From an uncultured Bacteroidota bacterium (GTDB lineage Bacteria > Bacteroidota > Bacteroidia > Chitinophagales > Chitinophagaceae): a DNA stretch of 8,650 bases. Positions 1-6,529 of the stretch are shown piece by piece. The translations under genes were made by a program, and so were the position numbers. The stretch is taken from assembly GCA_903933995.1 (NCBI GenBank), contig CAIZMD010000029.1:1-8650 (forward strand), given 5' to 3'. The number at the start of each line of letters is the position of its first letter. Position 1 is the first letter of the stretch. The notes below the pieces were generated by a model, which saw only the letters and a program-made list of their open reading frames with translations, did no database searches and was not told the origin of the DNA.

Positions 1-2
1 AC

Positions 3-1316
3 AGTATGGATCTGTATTTTAAACAGACCCGTGAAAGCATTACCGATTCTTTAAACGAGCTTCAATTCAAAAATCATTTGGCCTTGTTGATTGCCAAGAT
101 TCATTGTGGTCATACCACGGTGCGTTTTTCAAAAGACTATAGAAAAACTGCTTCGCAATTTCAGTTTCCCGCATTTCCATTGTCTATTAAAACCTGGGGA
201 GATAGTATGGTGGTCTTGGGTGGATCCTTTGCACAAAAAGCAGTAAGTAAAAGAGGCACCATCATTACTAGCATCAATGGAAAAACCAATAAAGAAATAT
301 TGGATAGCATTTTTCCTTATATCAGTATTGATGGTTACGCCAACAATTATCGCAGTCAACTGGTGAGCAACCAATTTGGCGCTTGGTATAAAACCATTTT
401 TGGATTAGACAGTCAATACATAGTAAAATATATAGACAGCATGGGATTGGCTGCAGTAGATACTTTGCGCAATTTTAATCCTGGTCTTAGACCGGGCAGA
501 AGACCTTTACCCATTGATAGTTTGGCTCGCGGTTTTGTAAGACCTAGTCGCAAACAAATTAGAGCAGCCAACAAATTCAACCAACGCAGTTTGCAAATTG
601 ATACCAGTATCAATACGGCTTATATGCGCATCACCAGTTTCTCAGCACCTGGCTTGCGCAAATTTTTCAAACAGTCTTTTAAAACCATTCAAGAAAAAAA
701 GATTCCACACTTGGTCATTGACCTACAAGAGAATGGGGGAGGACAAATTATCAATAGCATTCGCCTTACAGAATACCTAGCCAAACATCCATTTAAAGTG
801 GCGGATTCTGTAGTGGCTATTAGTAGAAAATTTGAATACGGTACATATATTAAACAGTCTTGGCTCTATTGGTTTCCCATGAATTTTTCTGCCCATAAAA
901 TGAGCGATGGACAAATTCATTATCGCCGTTATGAGACCAAGCTATATGAGCCCAACAAGCAATTAAGATTTGACGGAGACATTTATATTGTACAAGGTGG
1001 ATTGAGTTTTAGTGCTGCCACCATGTTTGCCGGAAACCTAAAAGGTCAGTCCAATGTAACCATTGTAGGAGAAGAATCAGGAGGTGGATATTATGGTAAT
1101 TCTGCGGTTCATCTACCCACTATTGTTTTACCCAACACTGGTTTGCAAATTAGCTTGCCCATGTATCGGATAGTGCTTGCAGGCAATAGACCCAAGGGTG
1201 CTGGCGTACAACCAGATCTTCCGGTTGGCCCCAGTTCAGAAGCTATTCGAAAAGGACAGGATCTAAAATTGTTACAGATTAGAAAACTGATTCAGACTGC
1301 AAAAAATCCTAGTTAG
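3..1316 (+). CDS. S41 (tail-specific/tricorn-like) peptidase, 5' partial
   Basis: Probable secreted or periplasmic serine peptidase of family S41; the substrate is unknown. Residues are numbered from the ATG at position 6. A helical N-terminal part contains CGHTT (34-38), whose His is a conserved mark of the Bacteroidota S41 group and resembles the tricorn catalytic His. The S41 core starts near residue 195 and holds a Gly-rich NGGG loop (243-246) and the GLSFSAA motif (332-338), with Ser336 the likely nucleophile. The following loop reads GEESGGGYYGN (355-365), with Gly where CtpA-type proteases place their catalytic Lys, so a tricorn-like Ser/His mechanism is inferred. The C-terminal KGAGVQPD (397-404) is typical of the family. 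No signal peptide is visible and the frame stays open to the left edge, so the ATG at 6 is probably internal and the true start lies outside. The gene ends tail to tail with nagA, overlapping it by 8 bases. Confidence 0.88.
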   Translation, partial: SMDLYFKQTRESITDSLNELQFKNHLALLIAKIHCGHTTVRFSKDYRKTASQFQFPAFPLSIKTWGDSMVVLGGSFAQKAVSKRGTIITSINGKTNKEILDSIFPYISIDGYANNYRSQLVSNQFGAWYKTIFGLDSQYIVKYIDSMGLAAVDTLRNFNPGLRPGRRPLPIDSLARGFVRPSRKQIRAANKFNQRSLQIDTSINTAYMRITSFSAPGLRKFFKQSFKTIQEKKIPHLVIDLQENGGGQIINSIRLTEYLAKHPFKVADSVVAISRKFEYGTYIKQSWLYWFPMNFSAHKMSDGQIHYRRYETKLYEPNKQLRFDGDIYIVQGGLSFSAATMFAGNLKGQSNVTIVGEESGGGYYGNSAVHLPTIVLPNTGLQISLPMYRIVLAGNRPKGAGVQPDLPVGPSSEAIRKGQDLKLLQIRKLIQTAKNPS

Positions 1317-2400
1317 GTGTAATCACGGCTTCTACTGCTAAGGATTCATTTAAGCAAACCAAATTGGCGGGCAATCCATTTTCAATTAAGCCCAAACTGG
1401 CATCAGCAATGGCTTTTGCAGGTGTTGTACTCACCATGCGTAGCGCGTCTTCTAAGGGAACACCCACTTCTTGAACCAAGTTTTGTAAGCACTTTACCAT
1501 GGTGAGCGCAGAGCCGGAAAGAATACCATTGGATGCATATTTGTCTCCTTCCAAATGATGCGGATAAGGTCCGGTAGAAGTTTCAGCAACAGCATCGGTA
1601 ATGGCAAATAGTCTTTGCCCCATTTGCTTCCAAGCAATTTTAATGGCGGCAAAATCAACATGGTATCCATCTGGTACCACACTTGACAAAACGCTTGGAT
1701 GATTAAACACAGCACCCACCAAACCTGGAGCACGGTGTTGCAGTGGACTCATGGCATTGAACAAATGCGTAACGGTTCCAATGCCTTTGTCAAATGCTTC
1801 AGTAGCTTCTTCATAAGTAGCATTGCTATGACCAGCAGAAACGGTTATACCCGCTGCTTGAATTAGGGCAACAATACCAGGCGCCAACACTTCTGGTGCT
1901 ACGGTAATAATTTTAATCACGCCCTTTCCATATTCTAATAAATCCAGCACTTCTTGTTCTGAAGGTGCATGAATAAAGGATTCCAAATGCGCCCCTTTTT
2001 TGAGTGGATTCAACCATGGACCTTCTACGTGCAAACCCAAACATCCTTTTCCACCTTCAGCCCAATAAGCCCTAATGGCGTCAATACATTGATGAAAAAC
2101 CTGGGTATCATTGGTGGCTACTGTTGCAATAAAATTAGGAGCGCCGCCCTTGCTGCAATATTCATTTAAACGGTAAAGCGCATCTACTTCAGGATAAACG
2201 GATAGTAGTTTGGCATCTGCACCATAGATCTGAATGTCTAAAAATGCTGGCGCGATAATATCGTAAAGGGGTCCTGCATTCTCAGGCAATCCTTCATTGG
2301 GAAGAATAGCCACCACTTTACCTGCTTCCACTTGTACTGCGTGGTTGATCAGGCACTGATGTCCTGTAAATAATTGTTTGGCCAAATAGATTTTAGACAT
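1309..2400 (-). CDS. nagA: N-acetylglucosamine-6-phosphate deacetylase
   Basis: Cytoplasmic amidohydrolase that deacetylates GlcNAc-6-phosphate to glucosamine-6-phosphate and acetate, in amino-sugar and peptidoglycan recycling. At 363 residues it is close to the usual 380. Visible motifs are HVEGPWLNP with metal ligand Glu126, SAGHS with His191, THLFNAM with His212, the substrate-binding region DGYH (244-247), and ITDA with the catalytic Asp269. The N-terminal FLDIQIYGA (53-61) lacks the HxH metal pair of many amidohydrolases, as in the mononuclear E. coli-type enzyme. The C-terminal ALRMVSTTPAKAI matches the family. The start ATG overlaps the last codons of the upstream amidase gene by 8 bases, which suggests translational coupling and supports this start. 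It is the last gene of the predicted recX operon. No nagB, transporter or chitinase lies beside it here, so a catabolic rather than recycling role cannot be settled. Confidence 0.95.
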   Translation of the reverse strand: MSKIYLAKQLFTGHQCLINHAVQVEAGKVVAILPNEGLPENAGPLYDIIAPAFLDIQIYGADAKLLSVYPEVDALYRLNEYCSKGGAPNFIATVATNDTQVFHQCIDAIRAYWAEGGKGCLGLHVEGPWLNPLKKGAHLESFIHAPSEQEVLDLLEYGKGVIKIITVAPEVLAPGIVALIQAAGITVSAGHSNATYEEATEAFDKGIGTVTHLFNAMSPLQHRAPGLVGAVFNHPSVLSSVVPDGYHVDFAAIKIAWKQMGQRLFAITDAVAETSTGPYPHHLEGDKYASNGILSGSALTMVKCLQNLVQEVGVPLEDALRMVSTTPAKAIADASLGLIENGLPANLVCLNESLAVEAVITPN

Positions 2401-3196
2401 CCGAATTGTTTTGTAAAATTTGAAATGGATCTGCGTCTTTCCAGAAAGGAAATTTGGTTCTTATTTCTTCCAAGAAATTTTTGTCTAGTGACATGGTATG
2501 TGTTCCAACTTCATGGGCATTGGTATATAGCACCTGACCCAATGGATCTACTACCATACTATCGCCACTATGGTTGATGCCCTTGCCGTCTTCACCCACT
2601 CGGTTCACCCCAATGACATAGCATTGATTCTCTATGGCTCTAGCAATCAGTAAGGATTTCCAAGCATGACTTCTTCGCTCAGGCCAATTGGCCACATAGA
2701 CCAATACATCATATTCTGGTTGCTCTGTAATCTGTTGTCTGGCCCAAACAGGAAAACGTAAGTCATAGCAAATTTGTAGGTTGATTTTCCAACCATTTAC
2801 ACTTGCAATCAGTCTTTTGTTTCCGTTACTATAATGTTGATCTTCTCCCGCAAATGCAAAGCGATGTCTCTTGTCATAATAACCATAAGAACCATTGGGT
2901 AACATCCAAATCAGCCTATTAAAATATTCACCTGCTTCTTCTATGATCAAGGAACCGGTAAGAATGATTTTATATTGGGTGGCCATGGACTTCATCCATT
3001 GAACGCTAGGCCCTTCCATGGTTTCAGCCAGTTTTTCTGGTTGCATACTAAAACCTGTTGAGAACATTTCTGGTAGCACCACCAATTGGGTAGGTTGCCC
3101 AATGGCTTGGATCTGCTGCTCCAACATCTGTAAGTTGGCCTGCTTATCTTCCCAATGCAGTTTGGCTTGAACCAATGTGACCAATAGTTGAGACAT
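2393..3196 (-). CDS. Carbon-nitrogen hydrolase, omega-amidase (Nit2/YafV) type
   Basis: Nitrilase-superfamily amidase of 267 residues, full length compared with YafV/Nit2 enzymes (about 256-280). The Glu-Lys-Cys triad is complete: Glu43 in LPEMFSTGF, Lys109 in YDKRH, and Cys143 in ICYDLRFP. The stretch VYVANWPERRSHAW (167-180) and the Gly-Asp-Ser segment near 211-213 fit the YafV/Nit2 branch. Known members hydrolyse alpha-ketoglutaramate or alpha-ketosuccinamate, the products of glutamine or asparagine transaminases, to the keto acid and ammonia (metabolite repair). That substrate is inferred from family resemblance. It could be another aliphatic amidase, but the DLRFP signature and length favour omega-amidase. 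No signal peptide is seen, so it is probably cytoplasmic. The gene starts 27 bases after the LpxR-like gene and its TAA stop lies inside the start region of nagA. Confidence 0.9.
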   Translation of the reverse strand: MSQLLVTLVQAKLHWEDKQANLQMLEQQIQAIGQPTQLVVLPEMFSTGFSMQPEKLAETMEGPSVQWMKSMATQYKIILTGSLIIEEAGEYFNRLIWMLPNGSYGYYDKRHRFAFAGEDQHYSNGNKRLIASVNGWKINLQICYDLRFPVWARQQITEQPEYDVLVYVANWPERRSHAWKSLLIARAIENQCYVIGVNRVGEDGKGINHSGDSMVVDPLGQVLYTNAHEVGTHTMSLDKNFLEEIRTKFPFWKDADPFQILQNNSDV

Positions 3197-3223
3197 AGAC
3201 TTGAATTGCTGATTACAATATTA

Positions 3224-4153
3224 CTAAAACCGCCAGTTGAATTGTAAGGAAAGATATTGTTGGGTGCCTACCTGTGTTTTGGTTTCTCTGGATTGATAGA
3301 CCCAGGCTGCTTTGATGCTGGTTGTTTTTTTAGCATAACAAAGACCAATGCTTTGTTGAAAAACCCAAGGCAAGGGATCGGCAAGTATGGCATTTCCAGT
3401 ACTGGCGTTTTTAACGCCTTGTAATGTGGCATTGTATTGTTGCCAGGTCCACTCTGGTTGGGCAAAAAGAAACCATTCTTTTTCTTGCTCAAAACCGCCA
3501 TCGCCATTTGAGACCCTTGCATTCCAAAGGGTGGATCGTTTGTTTTGTTCAAAAATGCCCAAGGTAAATATCGCGCCAGCACCGGCGTTTACAAAAGCAT
3601 TGCCCCAATTGGCTTTGAACAAGGGAACTGCTTTGATTTTTTGTATGGGTTGCCAAGAAACGGGTGCAAACAACACGCCAAGGTTGGCCGTGGTGGCATT
3701 ATTTACTTGGTAATCCCAACCCAGAAATTTCTTGTATTTAAAAAGACTATGATAACTGTTTTGCAAGGACTCTCCCCCAGATTGTTTGCCCACCATACCC
3801 AGGCTAGCAGACCATCGCAGAAATCCATTGTTTTTAAAAAAACGGGTTTCTTGAAAACGGAGATAGAGATAACCACAATAAGGTCTGTCAATTCCCTTGA
3901 TAGGAATAATCTCTCTGTTTACTGGGGTGAAAATCTGTTGCCCAATTTCTAGACTATGGATCTTTTTGCTTTGCTTGCTTTTAGCGGCCCTGCTAAATTG
4001 TAGCATAAATCCATTGGTATAATAAGCATCTTGGTATTGGAGTAGAAATGCGTCGTTCTCGGTGGTAAAGGACAATTCATTGCGCTGTGCTATTCCTTGC
4101 TTTGGCAGATAAAATAGGGAGATGAACAGCGCCAAAAGCAATATCCGATGCAT
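3224..4153 (-). CDS. LpxR-like lipid A deacylase family outer-membrane protein (DUF2219)
   Basis: Predicted outer-membrane beta-barrel of 309 residues. The start is placed at the ATG whose product begins MHRILLLALF, because this opens directly into a signal peptide (about 1-22, cleavage near GIA/Q). The longer frame from 4216 would overlap recX and bury that signal inside the protein. Early in the mature chain, TENDAF (31-36) and DAYYTNG (42-48) match the LpxR signature, and His135 with GWDYQ (145-149) matches the second conserved block. From memory, the Salmonella enzyme uses an Asn-Asp pair near the mature N-terminus and a His, with calcium, to remove the 3'-acyloxyacyl chain of lipid A. 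Equivalents are visible as Asn33, Asp34 and His135. Alternating hydrophobic strands and a terminal Phe (LQFNWRF) fit a barrel recognised by BamA. Lipid A as substrate is an inference. Gaps are 25 bases to recX and 27 to the amidase gene. Confidence 0.78.
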   Translation of the reverse strand: MHRILLLALFISLFYLPKQGIAQRNELSFTTENDAFLLQYQDAYYTNGFMLQFSRAAKSKQSKKIHSLEIGQQIFTPVNREIIPIKGIDRPYCGYLYLRFQETRFFKNNGFLRWSASLGMVGKQSGGESLQNSYHSLFKYKKFLGWDYQVNNATTANLGVLFAPVSWQPIQKIKAVPLFKANWGNAFVNAGAGAIFTLGIFEQNKRSTLWNARVSNGDGGFEQEKEWFLFAQPEWTWQQYNATLQGVKNASTGNAILADPLPWVFQQSIGLCYAKKTTSIKAAWVYQSRETKTQVGTQQYLSLQFNWRF

Positions 4154-4178
4154 CAGGGAAATTTTTGTCAAGGTACAA

Positions 4179-4658
4179 TTAATCCTCTTTGGAAGACCTG
4201 ATCTTGGCAATAGCACTTTGAATCAAGTTGAGTTCAAAACCTCTTTGCAATAGAAAACTAGTGGTCTTGACCACACGATTGAGGTATTGTTCTTTTTTCA
4301 GCAGGGCCCACTTACCAGCCGCCAGTTTGGCCAGACAATCCAGATAAGCCCCTTCCTCTATCTCTTTCATGGCTTTGCGAATATTATAAGCACTCACCCT
4401 TTTCTGCTTTAGCGCCGCTTCTATTTTCACCCTTCCCCATTTTTTCTGTCTAAAATGGCCACCCACAAATTGTTGGGCATAGCGCTCTTCATTTAAATAA
4501 TTCTCCTCAATGAGTACGGATAGAATGCGCTCTACGTCTGTTTTGAACAAACCCATGCCATAGAGTTTGTCCTTGGTATCGGCATGGCTCCGCTCCTGAT
4601 AGGCACAATATTGCCTAATTTTTTGCAATGCCTGTTCTAGACCCAAGTTTTTACGCAT
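4179..4658 (-). CDS. recX: Regulatory protein RecX
   Basis: Small helical cytoplasmic protein of 159 residues, normal for RecX, which binds RecA filaments and limits recombinase and SOS activity. The signature is an N-terminal CAYQERSHAD segment (18-27) followed by KDKLYGMGL, then NYLNEERYAQQF (53-64) and HFRQKKWGRVKIEAAL (68-83), the tandem three-helix repeats of the family. A third repeat near 130-155 is weaker. recA is not in the window, as is common in Bacteroidota. The gene is first in a compact minus-strand run with the LpxR-like, amidase and nagA genes and is divergent from the response-regulator gene across 96 bases. I could not find a clean TAnnTTTG element for its own promoter: the best candidate, on the minus strand around 4729-4736, has one mismatch and no well-placed TTG. 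Confidence 0.93.
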   Translation of the reverse strand: MRKNLGLEQALQKIRQYCAYQERSHADTKDKLYGMGLFKTDVERILSVLIEENYLNEERYAQQFVGGHFRQKKWGRVKIEAALKQKRVSAYNIRKAMKEIEEGAYLDCLAKLAAGKWALLKKEQYLNRVVKTTSFLLQRGFELNLIQSAIAKIRSSKED

Positions 4659-4666
4659 TAAAATAG

Positions 4667-4698
4667 TTTGAAGTTGGTATATAAGAACATTATATTTG
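4667..4698 (+). promoter_or_regulatory. Bacteroidota-type sigma-A promoter for the response-regulator gene
   Basis: TATATTTG at 4691-4698 fits the Bacteroidota -7 consensus TAnnTTTG exactly. TTG at 4668-4670 lies 20 bases upstream, within the 17-23 spacing known for this phylum. Transcription would start near 4703 and leave a leader of about 50 bases before the ATG at 4755. No operator-like repeat is evident. The call rests on motif and position only. Confidence 0.6.
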
Positions 4699-4754
4699 TA
4701 AGTACCTCCCTACTGTTAGTTCCGTTTGCAAATTAAACCAATAACGCAAGTAGT

Positions 4755-5165
4755 ATGAGTGATGTTCGCCACAATGTTTGTTTAATTGACGATGACAAGA
4801 TCTACCAGTTCACCGCTAAAATGATTTTAGAGGCTACCGGACTTACGCATAGCATCAAAACTTTTTTTAACGGACAAGAAGCTATTGATTACCTGATTAG
4901 TCCTGAAAACCAGGTTCCCGAAAACCTACCCGATGTTATTTTCCTAGATATCAATATGCCCGTGATGAACGGCTGGGAGTTTTTAGAGGCTTTCTCACTC
5001 TTCTACAAAGAGCTTCCCAAGCAGATTGTGGTCTATATGGTGAGTTCATCGGTAGACGAAAGCGATATTCAGAAGTCTAGAACCTATGAACCCGTAACGG
5101 ATTACGTTATCAAACCCATTAACAAAGACAAGTACCGAGAACTGCTTTCTGTACTAGCTAATTAG
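4755..5165 (+). CDS. Single-domain response regulator (CheY-like receiver)
   Basis: Stand-alone receiver domain of 136 residues with no output domain. Acidic-pocket residues Asp12-Asp14 lie in CLIDDDK, the phosphoacceptor is Asp65 in FLDINMPVMNGWEFLE (63-78), the conserved Ser/Thr switch lies in YMVSSSVD (94-101), and Lys120-Pro121 in VIKPI completes the active site. The NMPxMNGWEFL form and an insertion near 48-57 are typical of Bacteroidota stand-alone receivers that resemble Rcp1/PixH-type regulators. Such proteins usually act by protein contact, as phosphorelay intermediates or by altering a partner, not by binding DNA. No histidine kinase is present nearby, so its partner is unknown. It has its own promoter, is divergent from recX, and is followed by 124 bases before dnaN. 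Its stop falls in the palindrome CTAATTAG. Confidence 0.93.
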   Translation: MSDVRHNVCLIDDDKIYQFTAKMILEATGLTHSIKTFFNGQEAIDYLISPENQVPENLPDVIFLDINMPVMNGWEFLEAFSLFYKELPKQIVVYMVSSSVDESDIQKSRTYEPVTDYVIKPINKDKYRELLSVLAN

Positions 5166-5229
5166 GTTTTTCTTCCATATCAATCCACAACTCATTCACA
5201 TTAACAGAAATCTGCTGAGAATCATCCAT
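5158..5229 (-). CDS. Possible 23-residue acidic small ORF
   Basis: A complete ATG-to-TAG frame lies opposite the gap between the response-regulator gene and dnaN, too short for routine gene calling. The peptide begins MDDSQQISVN, ends DMEEKPN, is acidic and has one Trp; it has no signal peptide or membrane segment. The frame has no earlier in-frame ATG before a stop at 5254-5256. Its stop shares the 8-base palindrome CTAATTAG with the stop of the response-regulator gene. I see no promoter on the minus strand upstream of it and recognise no family, so chance is quite likely. It could also be the degraded remnant of a longer gene. Confidence 0.15.
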   Translation of the reverse strand: MDDSQQISVNVNELWIDMEEKPN

Positions 5230-5237
5230 TTCTAATG

Positions 5238-5267
5238 GTGGAATATTAACATTTTACAGTAGGTTTG
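5238..5267 (+). promoter_or_regulatory. Probable Bacteroidota-type promoter for dnaN
   Basis: TAGGTTTG at 5260-5267 fits the -7 consensus TAnnTTTG exactly. The -33 position is weaker: GTG at 5238-5240 (one mismatch to TTG) lies 19 bases upstream. Transcription would begin near 5273, giving a leader of only about 16 bases before the dnaN ATG. Confidence 0.5.
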
Positions 5268-5289
5268 TTGCCAACCTAAATTCTGCAGA

Positions 5290-6405
5290 ATGAAATTCAT
5301 CGTCTCTTCGTCTTCTCTGTTAAAACACCTGCAGCAGATCAGCGGTGTCATCAATGCCAATACGGTATTGCCTATACTGGAAGACTTCCTTTTTGAAATT
5401 GAGGACAAAAAATTGAATGTGGTGGCCACCGATCTTGAGACCGTGATGCGCGTACAGATGGACGTGGAAAGCAAGGCCAATGGAAAGGTTTGTATCCCTG
5501 CAAAAATTCTCTTGGATACCTTGAAGAATATTGCTGAGCAACCACTTACTTTCAATATTGACAAAAACTTTGCGGTTGAAATCACCAGCGATAATGGTAA
5601 GTATAAGGTAATGGGTGAGAATCCAGACAATTTTCCAAAAGAGCCTGCAGCTGATGATACCACTGGTTTTACCATGTCTAGTAGTGCTTTGTTAACTGCC
5701 ATCAACAAGACTTTGTTTGCGGTAAGTAGTGATGACTTAAGACCTGCCATGACGGGTGTATTTTTTGAACTAACCAAAGACAGTGTTCAGTTTGTGGCTA
5801 CAGACGCACACCGTTTGGTTCGCTACAAGCGCACTGATACCAAGGCCAGCAAAGTAGATAGCTTTATTGTTCCTAAGAAGCCATTGAACTTGTTGAAAAA
5901 CGCTTTGCCTGATAACGAAGACGAACTTACCGTGAGCTATAATGGCAACCACTTGTTTGTGCAGCATGGTTCTACACAAATGATTTGCCGATTGATTGAC
6001 GCACGTTTCCCTGATTATAAAGTGGTGATCCCAACCGACAATCCTTATAAATTGATTGTGAGCAAGGCCGATTTTCAAGGAGCTCTGCGCCGCGTGAACG
6101 TGTTCTCTAATAAAAGCACCAACCAAGTGGCATTGAATATCAGCGGTAGCGAATTGCAATTAGCTGCTCAGGATGTGGACTTTAGTTTTGAAGGTAACGA
6201 ACGCATGAACTGCCAGTATGATGGCGAAGACCTGCAAATTGCTTTCAACGCCAAGTTCTTGATTGAAATGCTCAATGCAGCTGACACAGATGACGTGAAG
6301 ATGGAATTATCCACTCCTACCAAAGCTGGTCTAATCAAGCCCACCGAACAAGCAGAAGGCGAAGACCTACTGATGTTGGTGATGCCATTGATGTTGAATA
6401 ACTAA
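5290..6405 (+). CDS. dnaN: DNA polymerase III subunit beta (sliding clamp)
   Basis: Ring-forming processivity clamp of the replicative polymerase, 371 residues, the usual length. Three clamp folds can be laid out at about 1-118, 128-245 and 246-371. Marks include the N-terminal MKFIVSSSSLLKHLQQISGVI, TVLPIL (25-30), RPAMTGV (151-157), TDAHRL (171-176) in the family's most conserved block, RFPDYKVVIP (239-248), and the C-terminal MPLML (365-369), which lines the groove for partner proteins carrying clamp-binding motifs. The start is the first ATG of the frame and matches family N-termini. dnaA, recF and gyrB are absent nearby; isolation of dnaN from dnaA is common in Bacteroidota. A promoter-like element just upstream and a strong terminator 19 bases after the stop suggest a one-gene transcript. 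Confidence 0.97.
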   Translation: MKFIVSSSSLLKHLQQISGVINANTVLPILEDFLFEIEDKKLNVVATDLETVMRVQMDVESKANGKVCIPAKILLDTLKNIAEQPLTFNIDKNFAVEITSDNGKYKVMGENPDNFPKEPAADDTTGFTMSSSALLTAINKTLFAVSSDDLRPAMTGVFFELTKDSVQFVATDAHRLVRYKRTDTKASKVDSFIVPKKPLNLLKNALPDNEDELTVSYNGNHLFVQHGSTQMICRLIDARFPDYKVVIPTDNPYKLIVSKADFQGALRRVNVFSNKSTNQVALNISGSELQLAAQDVDFSFEGNERMNCQYDGEDLQIAFNAKFLIEMLNAADTDDVKMELSTPTKAGLIKPTEQAEGEDLLMLVMPLMLNN

Positions 6406-6424
6406 GCTTTTTTCAAATCTTTGT

Positions 6425-6454
6425 AAGGCTGTCTCTGTTGAGGCAGCCTTTTTT
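6425..6454 (+). terminator. Rho-independent terminator after dnaN
   Basis: Stem 6425-6435 (AAGGCTGTCTC) pairs with 6440-6450 (GAGGCAGCCTT) over 11 pairs, one of them a G-T wobble, with a TGTT loop. A run of six T follows at 6449-6454. It lies 19 bases past the dnaN stop and should separate dnaN from the membrane hydroxylase gene. Confidence 0.9.
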
Positions 6455-6529
6455 ATGTAATCTATTGCTTCAACAAGGCCATTTTGAAACTTGAATTGTT
6501 TGTATATTGAAGCCTAATCGCTTGCAGCC

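Noticed and set aside
1305..1346. Imperfect hairpin as a bidirectional terminator between the peptidase gene and nagA.
   Set aside because: Only six contiguous pairs, a loop of about 30 bases and no T run on either strand.
3387..3952. Plus-strand open frames of 108 and 135 residues opposite the LpxR-like gene.
   Set aside because: They lie wholly inside a gene with a signal peptide and barrel pattern on the other strand and show no family motif.
4164..4176. TTGACA on the minus strand just upstream of the LpxR-like gene, resembling an E. coli -35 box.
   Set aside because: It sits too close to the start codon for a promoter, no -10 partner follows, and Bacteroidota promoters use a different consensus.
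4154..4216. Upstream ATG at 4216 as the start of the LpxR-like gene.
   Set aside because: It would overlap recX by 38 bases and place 21 charged, non-signal residues before a clear signal peptide.
5232..6159. Two long minus-strand open frames (181 and 129 residues) opposite dnaN.
   Set aside because: They mirror the well-supported dnaN coding frame, have low-complexity shadow composition and no recognisable domain or start context.
6455..6529. Promoter for the hydroxylase gene, such as TATATTGA at 6503-6510.
   Set aside because: It does not keep the TTTG end of the consensus and the nearest TTG is 16 bases away; too weak to call.
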